A stretch of 54,886 nucleotides of DNA, taken from assembly GCA_001464835.1 (NCBI GenBank), contig LNDS01000005.1, positions 1 to 54,886 on the forward strand, read 5' to 3'. Each line of letters starts with the position of its first letter. Position 1 is the first letter of the stretch. This document shows positions 7,631-16,390 of this stretch, in pieces. The DNA is from Rhizobiales bacterium Ga0077525 (GTDB lineage: Bacteria; Pseudomonadota; Alphaproteobacteria; Rhizobiales; Xanthobacteraceae). The notes beneath the pieces were generated by a model. It did not search any database. It worked only from the letters and a program-made list of their open reading frames with translations, and was not told where the DNA came from. The translations under genes and the position numbers were made by a program.

Positions 7631-8641
7631 ATGGGCATCATCGACAAAAACCTGCTGCCGACCGCCGCCGATATCGAGGCCGCCGCCAAGCGGCTGCAAG
7701 GCGTCGCGGTGCGCACGCCTCTGGTCAATTTCCCGGTGCTGGACGCGCGGCTCGGCGCGCGCGTGTTTCTTAAAGTGGAGACCTTGCAGCGCACCGGCTC
7801 GTTCAAGTTCCGCGGCGCCTACAACAAGGTGTCGTCGATCGCGCAGGACAGACGCGCCGCCGGCGTGGTCGCGTATTCATCCGGCAATCACGCGCAAGGC
7901 GTGGCTGCGGCGGCGAAGCTCTTAGGCATGCCGGCGATCATCGTCATGCCGTCGGACGCGCCCAAGGCCAAGCGCAGCCGCACCTTGGCGCTCGGTGCCG
8001 AGGTGGTGCTGTACGACCGCGATGCCGGCGAGGACCGCGCCGCGATTGCCATGAAGATCGTCAAGGAGCGCGGCGCGACTTTGGTGCCGCCTTATGACGA
8101 TCCGCTGATCATCGCCGGGCAGGGCACCATCGGTGCCGAGATCGTCGAGGATCTGGCCAAGCTTAACCTCAAGCCGGAGATTGTTGTGGTCGGCGCGTCT
8201 GGCGGCGGGCTGGCCGCGGGCATCTCGCTCGGCGTCAAGTCGCGCGTGCCTGAGGCGAAGATGTTCACCGCCGAGCCGGAAGACTTCGACGACACGTTGC
8301 GCTCGTTCGTCAGCGGCCACCGCGAGGCCAACGCAAAGGTGAGCGGTTCGATCTGCGACGCGCTGATGAGCAATACGCCGGGCGAGTGGACGTTCCCGAT
8401 CACGCAGGCCTTGATCGGGCAGGGCATTACGGCGAGCGATGCCGATGTCGCGCGCGCCGTGCGCTATGCCTTCGAGGAGTTGAAGCTGGTGGTCGAGCCG
8501 GGCGGGGCGATCGGCCTTGCCGCGCTGCTGGCGGGCAAGCTCGACAATCTGTGCGAGACCAAGGGCAAGGTCGTGGTCGCCATATTGTCCGGCGGCAATG
8601 TCGACGTCGACATGTTCGCCAAGTTGATAAGTAGCGAGTAG
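7631..8641 (+). CDS. Threonine/serine dehydratase family (PLP)
   Basis: A 336-residue fold-type II PLP enzyme. The cofactor Lys is K59 in TGSFKFRGAYNK, the substrate loop is SSGNHAQG, the phosphate-binding loop is GASGGGLAAG, and SGGNVDV is near the C-terminus. The lack of an ACT regulatory domain and the length match the catabolic threonine dehydratase/serine racemase subgroup, which deaminates L-threonine or L-serine to 2-oxo acids; specificity cannot be decided. It starts 54 nt after the glycosyltransferase on the same strand and may share its transcript, but the roles look unrelated. Confidence 0.92.
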   Translation: MGIIDKNLLPTAADIEAAAKRLQGVAVRTPLVNFPVLDARLGARVFLKVETLQRTGSFKFRGAYNKVSSIAQDRRAAGVVAYSSGNHAQGVAAAAKLLGMPAIIVMPSDAPKAKRSRTLALGAEVVLYDRDAGEDRAAIAMKIVKERGATLVPPYDDPLIIAGQGTIGAEIVEDLAKLNLKPEIVVVGASGGGLAAGISLGVKSRVPEAKMFTAEPEDFDDTLRSFVSGHREANAKVSGSICDALMSNTPGEWTFPITQALIGQGITASDADVARAVRYAFEELKLVVEPGGAIGLAALLAGKLDNLCETKGKVVVAILSGGNVDVDMFAKLISSE

Positions 8642-8690
8642 CGAGCAGAATAGAAACTATTCCCTATTCGCTATTCCCCATTCGCCCATC
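8638..8690. repeat. tattc-rich short repeat between convergent genes
   Basis: gtagcgagtagcgagcag and ctattccctattcgctattcccc form short direct and partly inverted units of gcgaata/tattcgc. This type of stretch is frequent between genes in Bradyrhizobium-like genomes. It lies between convergent stops and could act as a weak bidirectional terminator. Confidence 0.45.
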
Positions 8691-10105
8691 TAAGTAAACA
8701 GCGCCAGCCGCTCTTCGTCGCTCAGCGCCATGATTTCGGCGAGCGCGTTGTCCATCGCCAGCATCGACGGATCGGCGGCCGGTGCAATGACGGGCGCGAT
8801 GGCGATAGGAGCCGCCTCGGCGGGTTGAGTTTCCGCGGCGATGGCTTGCGGTGCGGCTTCGGCAACGAGCGCTTCAGGCGACGTTGCTTCGGCGATGACC
8901 GCTTCGGGGAATGTCGTCTCGACAAATGCCGCTTCGGCAAATTCCGTTTCGGCAATGGCCGCTTCGGCAAAAGATGCTTCGCCAAAAGCGGTTTCGACAA
9001 AGCCAATGTCGATAACCGCTTCTTCGATCGAGACCGCTTCGACCGCGGAAGCGTCGGCGTGAGCGGCTTCGGCTATCGCCGTGTCGGCGATGGCTGCTTC
9101 GGCCATGGCGGCTTGCGCGGCGGCGACAATCTCGTCAATGGCCGCGGCCGAGGCATTGATCTTGGCGGCGGTGGCATCGCTGCGCGCGACGCTTTCGGCC
9201 GTGGCGACGGCTGCGCTGTCGGCGGCGTCGTCGATGATGGCGAGCGGCGCGGTGGCGACCGGGCCCGGCATGTCGATCGGCAGCTTGGCGGCGGTGACGG
9301 CGGGCGCCTCGACGGGGAGCAGCGCCACAACCGGCGCGGCGGCAATGCTGGGCTCGGCGGGCGTGGCGGCCGACTCTGCCTTGTTCTCCGTTTTTTTCTC
9401 GGCCTTGTTCTTGGCGTCGATGGCATTGAACAGAGAGTCGATGAAATTGACTTCCGGAATGATCTTGGTCGAGCGCGGCAGTTCGCTCAGCATCGCGTCC
9501 GGATCGAAATTGCGCGCCGCCGGCGCGACGCGCGGATCGAGCCTGAGCACAAAGCCTTGCGATTCGCGCGCCACGGGCGCAGGTACAGATTCTTGCGGCG
9601 GCGCGATCGCCTCGACCAGTGCGATGGTGCGCTGGAAAGCGGTGCCCGGCTGCGGGATCGGCAATTCGGGCTGCTCGGGCTCCGGCACCGAGGCGAGTGG
9701 CGCGGTGTTCGGCTGCACCAAACCCTCGATACGCGCCTGCACGAATTCGATCAAAGCCGCGAGCGTCGCCGCCTTGATGGCGCCCGGCGTCTGGTCGATC
9801 TGCGGCCGCGCCGAGCGGATGGTGTCGAGCAAAGCGCGCAAATCCTGGCGGATGCGCTCGGCTTCCGGCGCGGTCTTCTGGCTGCGCGCGACCGATTCAA
9901 GACGGTCGAGCGCGGCCAGCACCACTTCGGTGTCGGCATGGCGGTTGCGCCTGGCATATTCTTGCAGGAAGGCGCGGCCGCGCGCGCTGGCGCCCAAGGC
10001 GTCGCTGAACGACCTATAGTCGTCTTCGGCGACATGCTCAGGCACTTGCGACAGCTGCGGCTCTCCGCGCAGCGCGGAGGTCTCATTGGCCATTTGGTGC
10101 GCCAT
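8690..10105 (-). CDS. Ala/Glu-rich low-complexity protein of unknown function
   Basis: A 471-residue protein. Residues 1-135 are ordered: AEDDYRSFSDALGASARGRA, LQEYARRNRHADTEVVLAAL and a helical stretch. I recall this EYARRNR...ADT block in unannotated Rhizobiales proteins. The middle is Pro/Ala-rich. From about 290 to 450 it becomes degenerate repeats of the type Ala-x-Ala-Glu-Ala/Thr (AETEFAEAAFVETTFPEA), ending ALAEIMALSDEERLALFT. There is no signal peptide or membrane segment. A plus-strand open frame across it is Arg/Gly-rich and reads as a shadow. The repeats are not the A(D/N)LXX pentapeptide type. Confidence 0.8.
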   Translation of the reverse strand: MAHQMANETSALRGEPQLSQVPEHVAEDDYRSFSDALGASARGRAFLQEYARRNRHADTEVVLAALDRLESVARSQKTAPEAERIRQDLRALLDTIRSARPQIDQTPGAIKAATLAALIEFVQARIEGLVQPNTAPLASVPEPEQPELPIPQPGTAFQRTIALVEAIAPPQESVPAPVARESQGFVLRLDPRVAPAARNFDPDAMLSELPRSTKIIPEVNFIDSLFNAIDAKNKAEKKTENKAESAATPAEPSIAAAPVVALLPVEAPAVTAAKLPIDMPGPVATAPLAIIDDAADSAAVATAESVARSDATAAKINASAAAIDEIVAAAQAAMAEAAIADTAIAEAAHADASAVEAVSIEEAVIDIGFVETAFGEASFAEAAIAETEFAEAAFVETTFPEAVIAEATSPEALVAEAAPQAIAAETQPAEAAPIAIAPVIAPAADPSMLAMDNALAEIMALSDEERLALFT

Positions 10106-10201
10106 GTGCTTTCCCCGAAGGGAAGTTTATCAATCAAGCTGGTTGATTCGGCCAGCCACACTTGCCGCATACCGCACGAATAGCCCGAGATTGCCGCCGG
10201 A

Positions 10202-11398
10202 ATGACGTGGTTTATGTCGCAGAGCCCCGATCCGAAGGCTTCGGCGCGAGAGGCCGGGTTTGCGACGCGGCTGGCGTGGCTTTATGCCGCCCTGTTCGTG
10301 ATGGGCGGTATCCAACTGCCGTTCTTTCCGGTCTGGCTGGCGGCCAAAGGCCTGGATCCGCAAATGATCGGCCTGGTGCTGGCGGCGCCGATTATCGCCC
10401 GCGTGGTGGCGCTGCCGATCGTGACGCATGCCGCCGACCGTTACGACGCGGTGCGCGCCGCCATCGTTGTGACCAGTTGCTTCAGCGTTGCCGGTTATAT
10501 GCTGGTCGGCCTGTCGGAAGGCGGCGTCGCGATCCTCTTGGCCTTCACGCTTGCCTCGCTGGCGATGACGCCGGTGATGCCGTTGACCGAAACTTACGCG
10601 CTGCGCGGCCTGTCGGCGCGCGGCCGGGCTTACGGGCCGGTGCGGTTGTGGGGGTCGCTCGCCTTCATCTTCGGCACTTTCGCCGCCGGCTTTGCCGCCG
10701 ATCTGATGCCGGCACAGCATTTGATCTGGCTGATCGTCGCCGCCGCCTGCGCCGCAGCAGTGGCGGCGATGCTGCTGGCGCCTCTGGCGACCGGCGCGCT
10801 AACTCCGCCGTCAAGCGCCGCGCCGAAACGAAACATGCTGCGCGATCCGGCCTTTATCGCCGTGGTCGCGGCGGCAAGCCTGATTCAGGCCGGGCATGCG
10901 GTGTTCTACGGTTTCTCGGCGGTGGCCTGGCGCAGCGCCGGGCTCGACGGCACGATCATCGCCACTCTGTGGGGTCTCGGCGTCCTCGCCGAGATCGTGC
11001 TGTTTGCCTTTTCAGCGCGGCTGCCGGCGTTTTTTCAGCCGAGTATCATGCTGATGCTGGGGGCGGCCGGCAGCGTGCTGCGCTGGACCGCGATGGCGTT
11101 CGATCCGCCGGCCATCGCGCTGCCAGCCTTGCAATTGCTGCACGGACTGACTTTCGGTGCGACCCATCTCGGCGCGTTGATGTTCGTTGCCCGCCACGCG
11201 CCGCAGGGCCAGGCGGCTAAGGCACAGGGCTATCTCGCCATCGCCATAGGCGTGGCGATGGCCGGCGCGATGGGACTGTCGGGCGTGCTGTATGGCGCGT
11301 TCGGCGCCGGGGCCTATGCGGCGATGGCGCTAGCGGCGATCGCTGGCGGCGCTTGCGCCGGTATAGCGCACCGGGCGGGGCGCGTTGCGCCGGTCTGA
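10202..11398 (+). CDS. MFS transporter (HcaT/PPP-like)
   Basis: A 398-residue membrane protein with about twelve hydrophobic segments. The start RLAWLYAALFVMGGIQLPFF with the loop WLAAKGLDPQMIG matches the MFS_1-like group that includes HcaT (putative 3-phenylpropionate permease); TETYALRG and YGPVRLWGSLAF before the sixth helix are characteristic of the same group. It probably exports or imports a small organic compound by proton coupling; the substrate is unknown. The ATG at 10202 was taken; Met5 at 10214 is equally possible. Its 3' end overlaps the convergent secreted-protein gene by 69 nt. Confidence 0.9.
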   Translation: MTWFMSQSPDPKASAREAGFATRLAWLYAALFVMGGIQLPFFPVWLAAKGLDPQMIGLVLAAPIIARVVALPIVTHAADRYDAVRAAIVVTSCFSVAGYMLVGLSEGGVAILLAFTLASLAMTPVMPLTETYALRGLSARGRAYGPVRLWGSLAFIFGTFAAGFAADLMPAQHLIWLIVAAACAAAVAAMLLAPLATGALTPPSSAAPKRNMLRDPAFIAVVAAASLIQAGHAVFYGFSAVAWRSAGLDGTIIATLWGLGVLAEIVLFAFSARLPAFFQPSIMLMLGAAGSVLRWTAMAFDPPAIALPALQLLHGLTFGATHLGALMFVARHAPQGQAAKAQGYLAIAIGVAMAGAMGLSGVLYGAFGAGAYAAMALAAIAGGACAGIAHRAGRVAPV

Positions 11399-11878
11399 GC
11401 GCGCCTCGGCGCGGCGGGTGGTTTCACCGCATTCGGCGACGATGCCGCGCATGGCGCGGCCCTGCATGAAGATCATCTTGCGCGACAGCCCGCCATTGCG
11501 GCTGATCCAGCGCTTCACCGGCGACGGATAAATATTCCACAAGGCTTCGGTGCCCATCGGCGACGTCACCGGTCGACCTTCGCCATCCGGCATCCAGGCG
11601 GCGTGAAAGCCGAAGCGGGCGCGCGGCGTGGCGCAGACGCGGCTTTTGGGGATCAGCCCGAGGACGAGGGTGCAGGCGGACAGGCAGTTGCCGTCGATGA
11701 CGACCTTCTCGCCGGACGAACGCAACGTGGCGAAGGCTTGCAGGTAGTGGCCGATCTGGCCGCCGCGGTCTTCGGCGATGCGCATGGTGGCGTTGGCCGA
11801 TGTCGATGCCAATGTCATGGCCGACGTCAGCGCCGTCGCTATCGCAACCATTCCGAGCAACAGCCCCCGCATTCGCAT
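11330..11878 (-). CDS. Secreted/periplasmic protein of unknown function
   Basis: A 182-residue protein with a signal peptide (MRMRGLLLGMVAIATALTSA, cleavage near ANA). The mature part reads RGGQIGHYLQAF, then VVIDGNCLSACTLVLGLIPK and PRARFGFHAAW. The IDG-x-C-LSACT pattern with a following GFH-aromatic block recalls the ClpP/crotonase-like clan used by a family of unannotated alphaproteobacterial exported proteins, with Ser of LSACT in nucleophile position; this is inference. The last 25 residues are Arg-rich and lie in the overlap with the convergent MFS gene, so the true end could be earlier. Confidence 0.75.
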   Translation of the reverse strand: MRMRGLLLGMVAIATALTSAMTLASTSANATMRIAEDRGGQIGHYLQAFATLRSSGEKVVIDGNCLSACTLVLGLIPKSRVCATPRARFGFHAAWMPDGEGRPVTSPMGTEALWNIYPSPVKRWISRNGGLSRKMIFMQGRAMRGIVAECGETTRRAEARSDRRNAPRPVRYTGASAASDRR

Positions 11879-12201
11879 GCCCCGACCCCGTTACCGCGCC
11901 CGCCGGCTGCGGCAGGTCATTGTGGCCCAAGTCTAGCCCCAATGGGGGAACGACGGAAAGGTTTGGTTAACCAAGGACGCTGGAAATACACCTGTAAAAT
12001 TAGTTATTTACACTTACGGCGTGGAGTGTTGCGGAAATATCAGGAAAATCAGGGCCGGGCGACCGCCATGATGGCGTCGGCGGTGGCAGCGGCGCAGTCA
12101 TCGGCCATTTTCAGAAACTTCCCGCCGAGCGCCTCGTCGATGCTGCGGCTGCCATTTGCCGGCACAGCCGGGCATGCGCGAGCAAGCGTTCGGCGACTTA
12201 T
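11879..12201. other. Intergenic region, two palindromes, no convincing gene
   Basis: Two symmetric sites stand out: TTGGTTAACCAA (11963-11974), a perfect 12-bp palindrome that includes a CtrA-like TTAACC core, and TGTAAA-8 nt-TTTACA (11993-12012). They are 85-135 nt upstream of the secreted-protein gene. Towards 12200 a short minus-strand frame can be read (SIDEALGGKFLKMADDCAAA, ending at about 12057) but it has no good start codon, so I did not call it. Confidence 0.4.
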
Positions 12202-13203
12202 TCAGCCCCATAGGGCCGCGCCAGGCGGGTAAACCAGGCTTCCCTCATACCGCAGACCGTGGTCGCGGTCTCTCGCCAGCAGCAAGGGGCCGTCGAGATC
12301 GACGAAGCGGGCGCTTTGCGCCAGCAGCATTGCCGGCGCCATCGACAGCGAGGTTGCCACCATGCAGCCGGCGAAAATGGCAAAACCCTGCGCGGTGGCG
12401 GCTTCCGCCATAGCCAGCGCTTCGGTCAGGCCGCCGGTCTTGTCCAGCTTGATATTCACCGCGTCGTATTTGCCGGCCAGCGCGTTCAGCGAGGCGCGGT
12501 CATGGACGCTCTCATCGGCGCAAAGGGGAATGGGCCGCCGCATTCCGGCGAGAGCTTGATCGCGCCCTTCCGGCAGCGGCTGTTCGACCAGAACGACGCC
12601 GGCCGACGCGCAGGCGGCGAGATGGATGGCGAGCGTCTCCTCGCTCCAGCCCTCGTTGGCATCGACGATCAATGTCGCTTCCGGCGCGGCGGTGCGCACC
12701 GCGGCGATGCGGGCCGGATCGTTGCCGTCGCTGCCGCCGAGCTTGACCTTCAGCAGCGCGCGGTTTGCCGCCTTCCCGGCGGCGGCGGCCATGCTGGCTG
12801 GATCGGCCAACGATATCGTGAAAGCGGTGGTCAACGGGCAGGGGCTGGGCACGCCGACAAGGGCGGCGGCGGATTGTCCGCTACGCTTGGCCTCCAGGTC
12901 CCAGAAGGCGCAATCGACCGCATTGCGCGCCGCCCCCGGCGGCATCGCGGCCTGCAACGCCATGCGGGTGAGACCGTTGCCAAGCGGGCCACGCATGGCC
13001 TCGATCGCCGCCATGACGGTGTCGACACTCTCGCCATAGCGTGCGTAAGGCACGCATTCGCCGCGTCCTGTCACACCCCCGTCACCAAGTTCCACGACGA
13101 CGACAAGGGCCTCGGTCTTGGCGCCGCGGCTAATCGTGAAAGAACCGGCGATCGGCCACCTTTCAGCCGCGACTTTAAGCGTTATGTGAGGGCTGGACGG
13201 CAA
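12202..13203 (-). CDS. Dipeptide epimerase (L-Ala-D/L-Glu epimerase type), enolase superfamily
   Basis: A 333-residue muconate-lactonizing subgroup enzyme. Catalytic Lys pair K152-x-K154 in LLKVKLGG, metal ligands D181 (VDANEGW), E207 (VEQPL) and D230 (CADES), and the distal Lys motif NIKLDKTGG (251-259) are all present. The DKTGG form is typical of L-Ala-D/L-Glu epimerases such as E. coli YcjG, which recycle murein peptides by converting L-Ala-D-Glu to L-Ala-L-Glu. Length is as expected. It stands alone, with no murein amidase next to it, so the exact dipeptide is uncertain. Confidence 0.92.
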   Translation of the reverse strand: MPSSPHITLKVAAERWPIAGSFTISRGAKTEALVVVVELGDGGVTGRGECVPYARYGESVDTVMAAIEAMRGPLGNGLTRMALQAAMPPGAARNAVDCAFWDLEAKRSGQSAAALVGVPSPCPLTTAFTISLADPASMAAAAGKAANRALLKVKLGGSDGNDPARIAAVRTAAPEATLIVDANEGWSEETLAIHLAACASAGVVLVEQPLPEGRDQALAGMRRPIPLCADESVHDRASLNALAGKYDAVNIKLDKTGGLTEALAMAEAATAQGFAIFAGCMVATSLSMAPAMLLAQSARFVDLDGPLLLARDRDHGLRYEGSLVYPPGAALWG

Positions 13204-13380
13204 GTGACGACCTCCGCGGGCGGCCTCGGCTCGGCGCCTTTATTGGCCGCTGCCTGATGAGGCTGGGGATATCCGCCTCGGGCGGCTGCGGTCAAACGCC
13301 CAACAGGCTTACATGGCGGAACTATAGAATCGCCTGTTTTTTTGTGTTTTTCGGGACGCGGCGACAAGGATCGGCGGCAA

Positions 13381-14526
13381 GTGGTCGGAGTGAGCGGCGA
13401 GATATTGCTCGAAGATACCCAGCAAGGCGACCGGCTCGTCCTGGCGGGACGCGGCGCGTGGATTGCCGTCAACGCCAATGGTCTCGAAACGGCGATCGAG
13501 AGCCTCATCCGCAAATATCCGTCGGCGAGAAACGTCGCCATCGACATGGCGCAGGTCGAGCGGCTCGACACGTTCGGCGCCTGGCTTCTGGAACGGCTGG
13601 TGCGCGCTTTCGCCCAGAGCGGCCGCGAAGCCAAGGTCACCGGGCTGAAGGACGACTACCGCGCCTTGATGGATGAACTGCGCAACGTCAAGCTCGAGGA
13701 AGTGCCGGCGCGCAGCGGCGGGCAGGCGTTGCGTTATGCGCTGCGATCGATCGGTGAGAACGTCGCCTCGGTTGGCGGGTCGTTTCTTGCCATCGTCAAC
13801 ATGCTCGGCGCGCTGGTCATCGCGCTGCTGCGGGTCTTCGCCAGTCCGCGCAAGATCCGCATCACTTCGGTGGTGCACCAGCTCGACAATGTCGCCTGGC
13901 GCGCGGTGCCGATCATCCTTCTGATCACCTTCCTGATCGGCTGCATCATCGCCCAGCAGGGCCTGTTCCATTTCCGCAAGTTCGGCGCTGACGTCTATGT
14001 CGTCGACATGGTGGGCATTCTGGTGTTGCGCGAACTCGGCGTGCTGATCGTCTGCATCATGGTGGCCGGCCGTTCCGGCTCGGCCTATACCGCCGAACTC
14101 GGCTCGATGAAAATGCGCGAGGAGATCGACGCGCTGCAAACCATGGGCTTCGATCCGGTCGAGGTGCTGATCCTGCCGCGCATTCTGGCGCTGATCATCG
14201 GCGTGCCGATCCTGACGTTTCTCGGCTCGATGGCAGCGCTCTATGGCGGCGGGCTGGTGTGCTGGCTCTATGGCGGCATCGATCCCGACATCTTCCTGTC
14301 GCGTTTGAAGGAAGCCATCGCGCTCAACACTTTCCAAGTCGGCATGATCAAGGCGCCGTTCATGGCGCTGGTGATCGGCGCGGTCGCCTGCGTCGAGGGC
14401 CTGGCGGTGAAAGGCTCGGCGGAGTCGCTCGGCCGCCAGACCACGGCCTCGGTGGTCGAGTCGATCTTCCTCGTGATCGTGCTCGACGGCATCTTCGCCA
14501 TCTTCTTTGCCTCGATCGGGATGTAG
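13381..14526 (+). CDS. mlaE: MlaE-type ABC transporter permease with N-terminal STAS domain
   Basis: About 381 residues. Residues 1-110 form a STAS-like domain (GAWIAVNANGLETAIESLI, NVAIDMAQVERLDTFGAWLL), fused to the MlaE permease region (HQLDNVAWRAVPIILLITFL, VAGRSGSAYTAELGSMKM, ALQTMGFDPVEVLILPR). MlaE is the inner-membrane permease that, with MlaF and MlaD, moves phospholipids between the membranes. The STAS part is a separate subunit (MlaB) in E. coli but is often fused in alphaproteobacteria. The start is uncertain: GTG 13381 follows aagga, and an open frame reaches TTG 13342. It overlaps nothing and leads the operon mlaE-mlaF-mlaD. Confidence 0.93.
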   Translation: MVGVSGEILLEDTQQGDRLVLAGRGAWIAVNANGLETAIESLIRKYPSARNVAIDMAQVERLDTFGAWLLERLVRAFAQSGREAKVTGLKDDYRALMDELRNVKLEEVPARSGGQALRYALRSIGENVASVGGSFLAIVNMLGALVIALLRVFASPRKIRITSVVHQLDNVAWRAVPIILLITFLIGCIIAQQGLFHFRKFGADVYVVDMVGILVLRELGVLIVCIMVAGRSGSAYTAELGSMKMREEIDALQTMGFDPVEVLILPRILALIIGVPILTFLGSMAALYGGGLVCWLYGGIDPDIFLSRLKEAIALNTFQVGMIKAPFMALVIGAVACVEGLAVKGSAESLGRQTTASVVESIFLVIVLDGIFAIFFASIGM

Positions 14527-14529
14527 GCC

Positions 14530-15372
14530 ATGGCGATCGCACCCCATATGAACGGCAAGAAAGAATTTGCCAACGGCCAGAGAGAAGTCGTCATCGAAGC
14601 GCGCGACATTGTCGTCGGCTTCGGCAATCATATTGTGCTCAACCACACCGATCTCGACGTCTATCGCGGCGAGATCCTGGGCTTCGTCGGCGGCTCCGGC
14701 TCCGGCAAATCGGTGCTGATGCGCACGATCATCGGCCTTATTCACAAGCGTGCCGGCAGCATCAAGGTGTTCGGCGTCGACATGGACAAGGCCTGCGATC
14801 TCGAACGGCGGGCGGTGGAGCGGCGCTGGGGCGTGCTGTTTCAACAAGGCGCGCTGTTCTCGTCGCTGACGGTGATGGAGAACCTGCAATTTCCCGTGCG
14901 CGAATATCTCAAGCTGTCGCAGCGCCTGCTCGACGATCTGGCGGTGGCCAAGCTGGAAATGGTCGGGCTCGATGCGTCGGTGTGCAGCAAGTTTCCGTCG
15001 GAACTGTCGGGCGGCATGACCAAGCGCGTCGCTTTGGCGCGCGCGCTGGCGCTCGATCCGGAGATCGTTTTTCTCGACGAGCCGACTTCGGGCCTCGATC
15101 CGATCGGCGCCGGCGATTTCGACACCTTGATCGCGACGTTGCAACGAACTTTAGGCCTGACCGTTTACATGGTGACGCACGATCTCGACAGCCTGCACAC
15201 GGTCTGCGATCGCATCGCCGTTCTGGCCGAGGGCAAGGTCATCGCCGCAGGTCCGATGGAAACCATGCTCAAATCCGAGCATCCGTGGCTGAAATCCTAT
15301 TTCCGCGGCAAGCGCTCGCGGGCGGGCTACCAGCCGCAAGGCAAGGCGATGACGCCGGGCGTTACTGTATAA
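14530..15372 (+). CDS. mlaF: MlaF-type ABC transporter ATPase
   Basis: A 280-residue ABC ATPase: Walker A GGSGSGKS (54-61), Q-loop FQQGALFSSLTV, signature LSGGM (159-163), Walker B IVFLDEP (179-185) and switch His in MVTHDLDSL. The SGGM-TKR variant of the signature and the DLERRAVERRWGVLFQ stretch are typical of MlaF. It supplies the energy for phospholipid transport with the MlaE permease. It starts 3 nt after the mlaE stop, so the two are translationally linked. An extra N-terminal 20 residues before the ABC core has no known role. Confidence 0.95.
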   Translation: MAIAPHMNGKKEFANGQREVVIEARDIVVGFGNHIVLNHTDLDVYRGEILGFVGGSGSGKSVLMRTIIGLIHKRAGSIKVFGVDMDKACDLERRAVERRWGVLFQQGALFSSLTVMENLQFPVREYLKLSQRLLDDLAVAKLEMVGLDASVCSKFPSELSGGMTKRVALARALALDPEIVFLDEPTSGLDPIGAGDFDTLIATLQRTLGLTVYMVTHDLDSLHTVCDRIAVLAEGKVIAAGPMETMLKSEHPWLKSYFRGKRSRAGYQPQGKAMTPGVTV

Positions 15373-15421
15373 ATGTGCTGACCGGCCTTGCCCGATTCGA
15401 GACCGGTCCTGGAGCTGCTGA

Positions 15422-16378
15422 ATGGAAACGAGAGCGAACTACACTCTGATCGGCGTCTTCACGCTGGCGGTTATCGTCGGCGTGTTCGGCTTCATCTATT
15501 GGTTCCAGAACATCGGCGGCACCGGCGAACGCGCATTCTACCGCGTGCAGTTCGACGGCTCGGTGTCCGGCCTGCGCACCGGCGCGACGGTGCTGTTCAA
15601 CGGCATCCGGGTCGGCGAAGTGACGGATCTCAAGCTCGATCCGAAACGGCCGAAGCTGGTCGTTGCACGCATTTCGGTGAACAAGCTCGTCGCCATCCGT
15701 CCCGACACCGAGATCGGCCTGGAATTCCAGGGCCTGACCGGCATTTCGGCGCTGTCGCTGAAGGGCGGCGATCCCGACAAGACGCCCGTGGTCGGCGCTA
15801 CCAACGTCAAGGAAGACGGCCCGCTGCTGGTCGCGCCGCCCGGCGCCACGCAGGACGTGACGCAGGCCGCGCGCGACGCGCTGCGCAAGGTGCAGGAACT
15901 CATCGAAGACAATCAGAAGGCTCTGAAGGGCGCGATCGCCAATATCGAGGTCTTTTCCGCGTCGCTGTCGCGCAACAGCGACAATATCGACAAGACCTTG
16001 GTCAACATCGAGCAGTTCACCGCGACGCTCGGCCGTAACTCAGCGAGCATCGACAAGACGCTTGCCAATGTCGAACAGTTCACCGGCGCGCTCGGCCGCA
16101 ACGCCGACCGCATCGACCGCATCGCCGCGGGGCTGGAAAATCTGTCCGGTGGTGCCGACGGCAAGAGCGGCGAGATCAACGAGGCGGCGCGCTCGATCAA
16201 GCACCTGGCGGAAAATCTCGACAAGCGCACCGAGACGCTGACCACTTATATCGGGCAACTGGCGCGCACCGGCACGCGCACTTTATCGACGATCGACAAG
16301 GCGGCGAAGAACTTCGACGCCAATCCGAGCCGGCTGATCTGGGGCGGCGCGCCGCCGGAGCCGGAGAAGAAGAGGTAG
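15422..16378 (+). CDS. mlaD: MlaD-family substrate-binding protein of the Mla transporter
   Basis: A 318-residue protein with one N-terminal membrane anchor (TLIGVFTLAVIVGVFGFIYW) and an MCE domain (FDGSVSGLRTGATVLFNGIR, VGEVTDLKLDP, EFQGLTGISALSLKGG). After the MCE domain a coiled-coil tail (about 150-300) holds three copies of a 20-residue unit, LSRNSDNIDKTLVNIEQFT and close variants. MlaD hexamers sit in the periplasm and pass phospholipids to or from MlaE. E. coli MlaD lacks this long repeated tail. No auxiliary lipoprotein (ABC-type transport auxiliary) or MlaC gene follows; the next gene is on the other strand. Confidence 0.93.
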   Translation: METRANYTLIGVFTLAVIVGVFGFIYWFQNIGGTGERAFYRVQFDGSVSGLRTGATVLFNGIRVGEVTDLKLDPKRPKLVVARISVNKLVAIRPDTEIGLEFQGLTGISALSLKGGDPDKTPVVGATNVKEDGPLLVAPPGATQDVTQAARDALRKVQELIEDNQKALKGAIANIEVFSASLSRNSDNIDKTLVNIEQFTATLGRNSASIDKTLANVEQFTGALGRNADRIDRIAAGLENLSGGADGKSGEINEAARSIKHLAENLDKRTETLTTYIGQLARTGTRTLSTIDKAAKNFDANPSRLIWGGAPPEPEKKR

Positions 16379-16390
16379 GGCGATCTTCTT

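Noticed and set aside
8690..9100. Pentapeptide-repeat (A(D/N)LXX) domain
   Set aside because: The five-residue period lacks the central Leu/Phe pattern; units are Ala/Glu-type and irregular.
8825..10183. 452-residue plus-strand frame opposite the Ala/Glu-rich gene
   Set aside because: Gly/Arg/Asp-rich with no domain; the minus strand has an ordered, conserved-looking N-terminus.
12057..12200. Short minus-strand peptide (SIDEALGGKFLKMADDCAAA...)
   Set aside because: No usable start codon or Shine-Dalgarno; could be a remnant but not supportable as a gene.
13309..15144. 611-residue minus-strand frame across mlaE/mlaF
   Set aside because: His/Asp/Arg-rich shadow; the plus strand codes clear permease and ATPase motifs.
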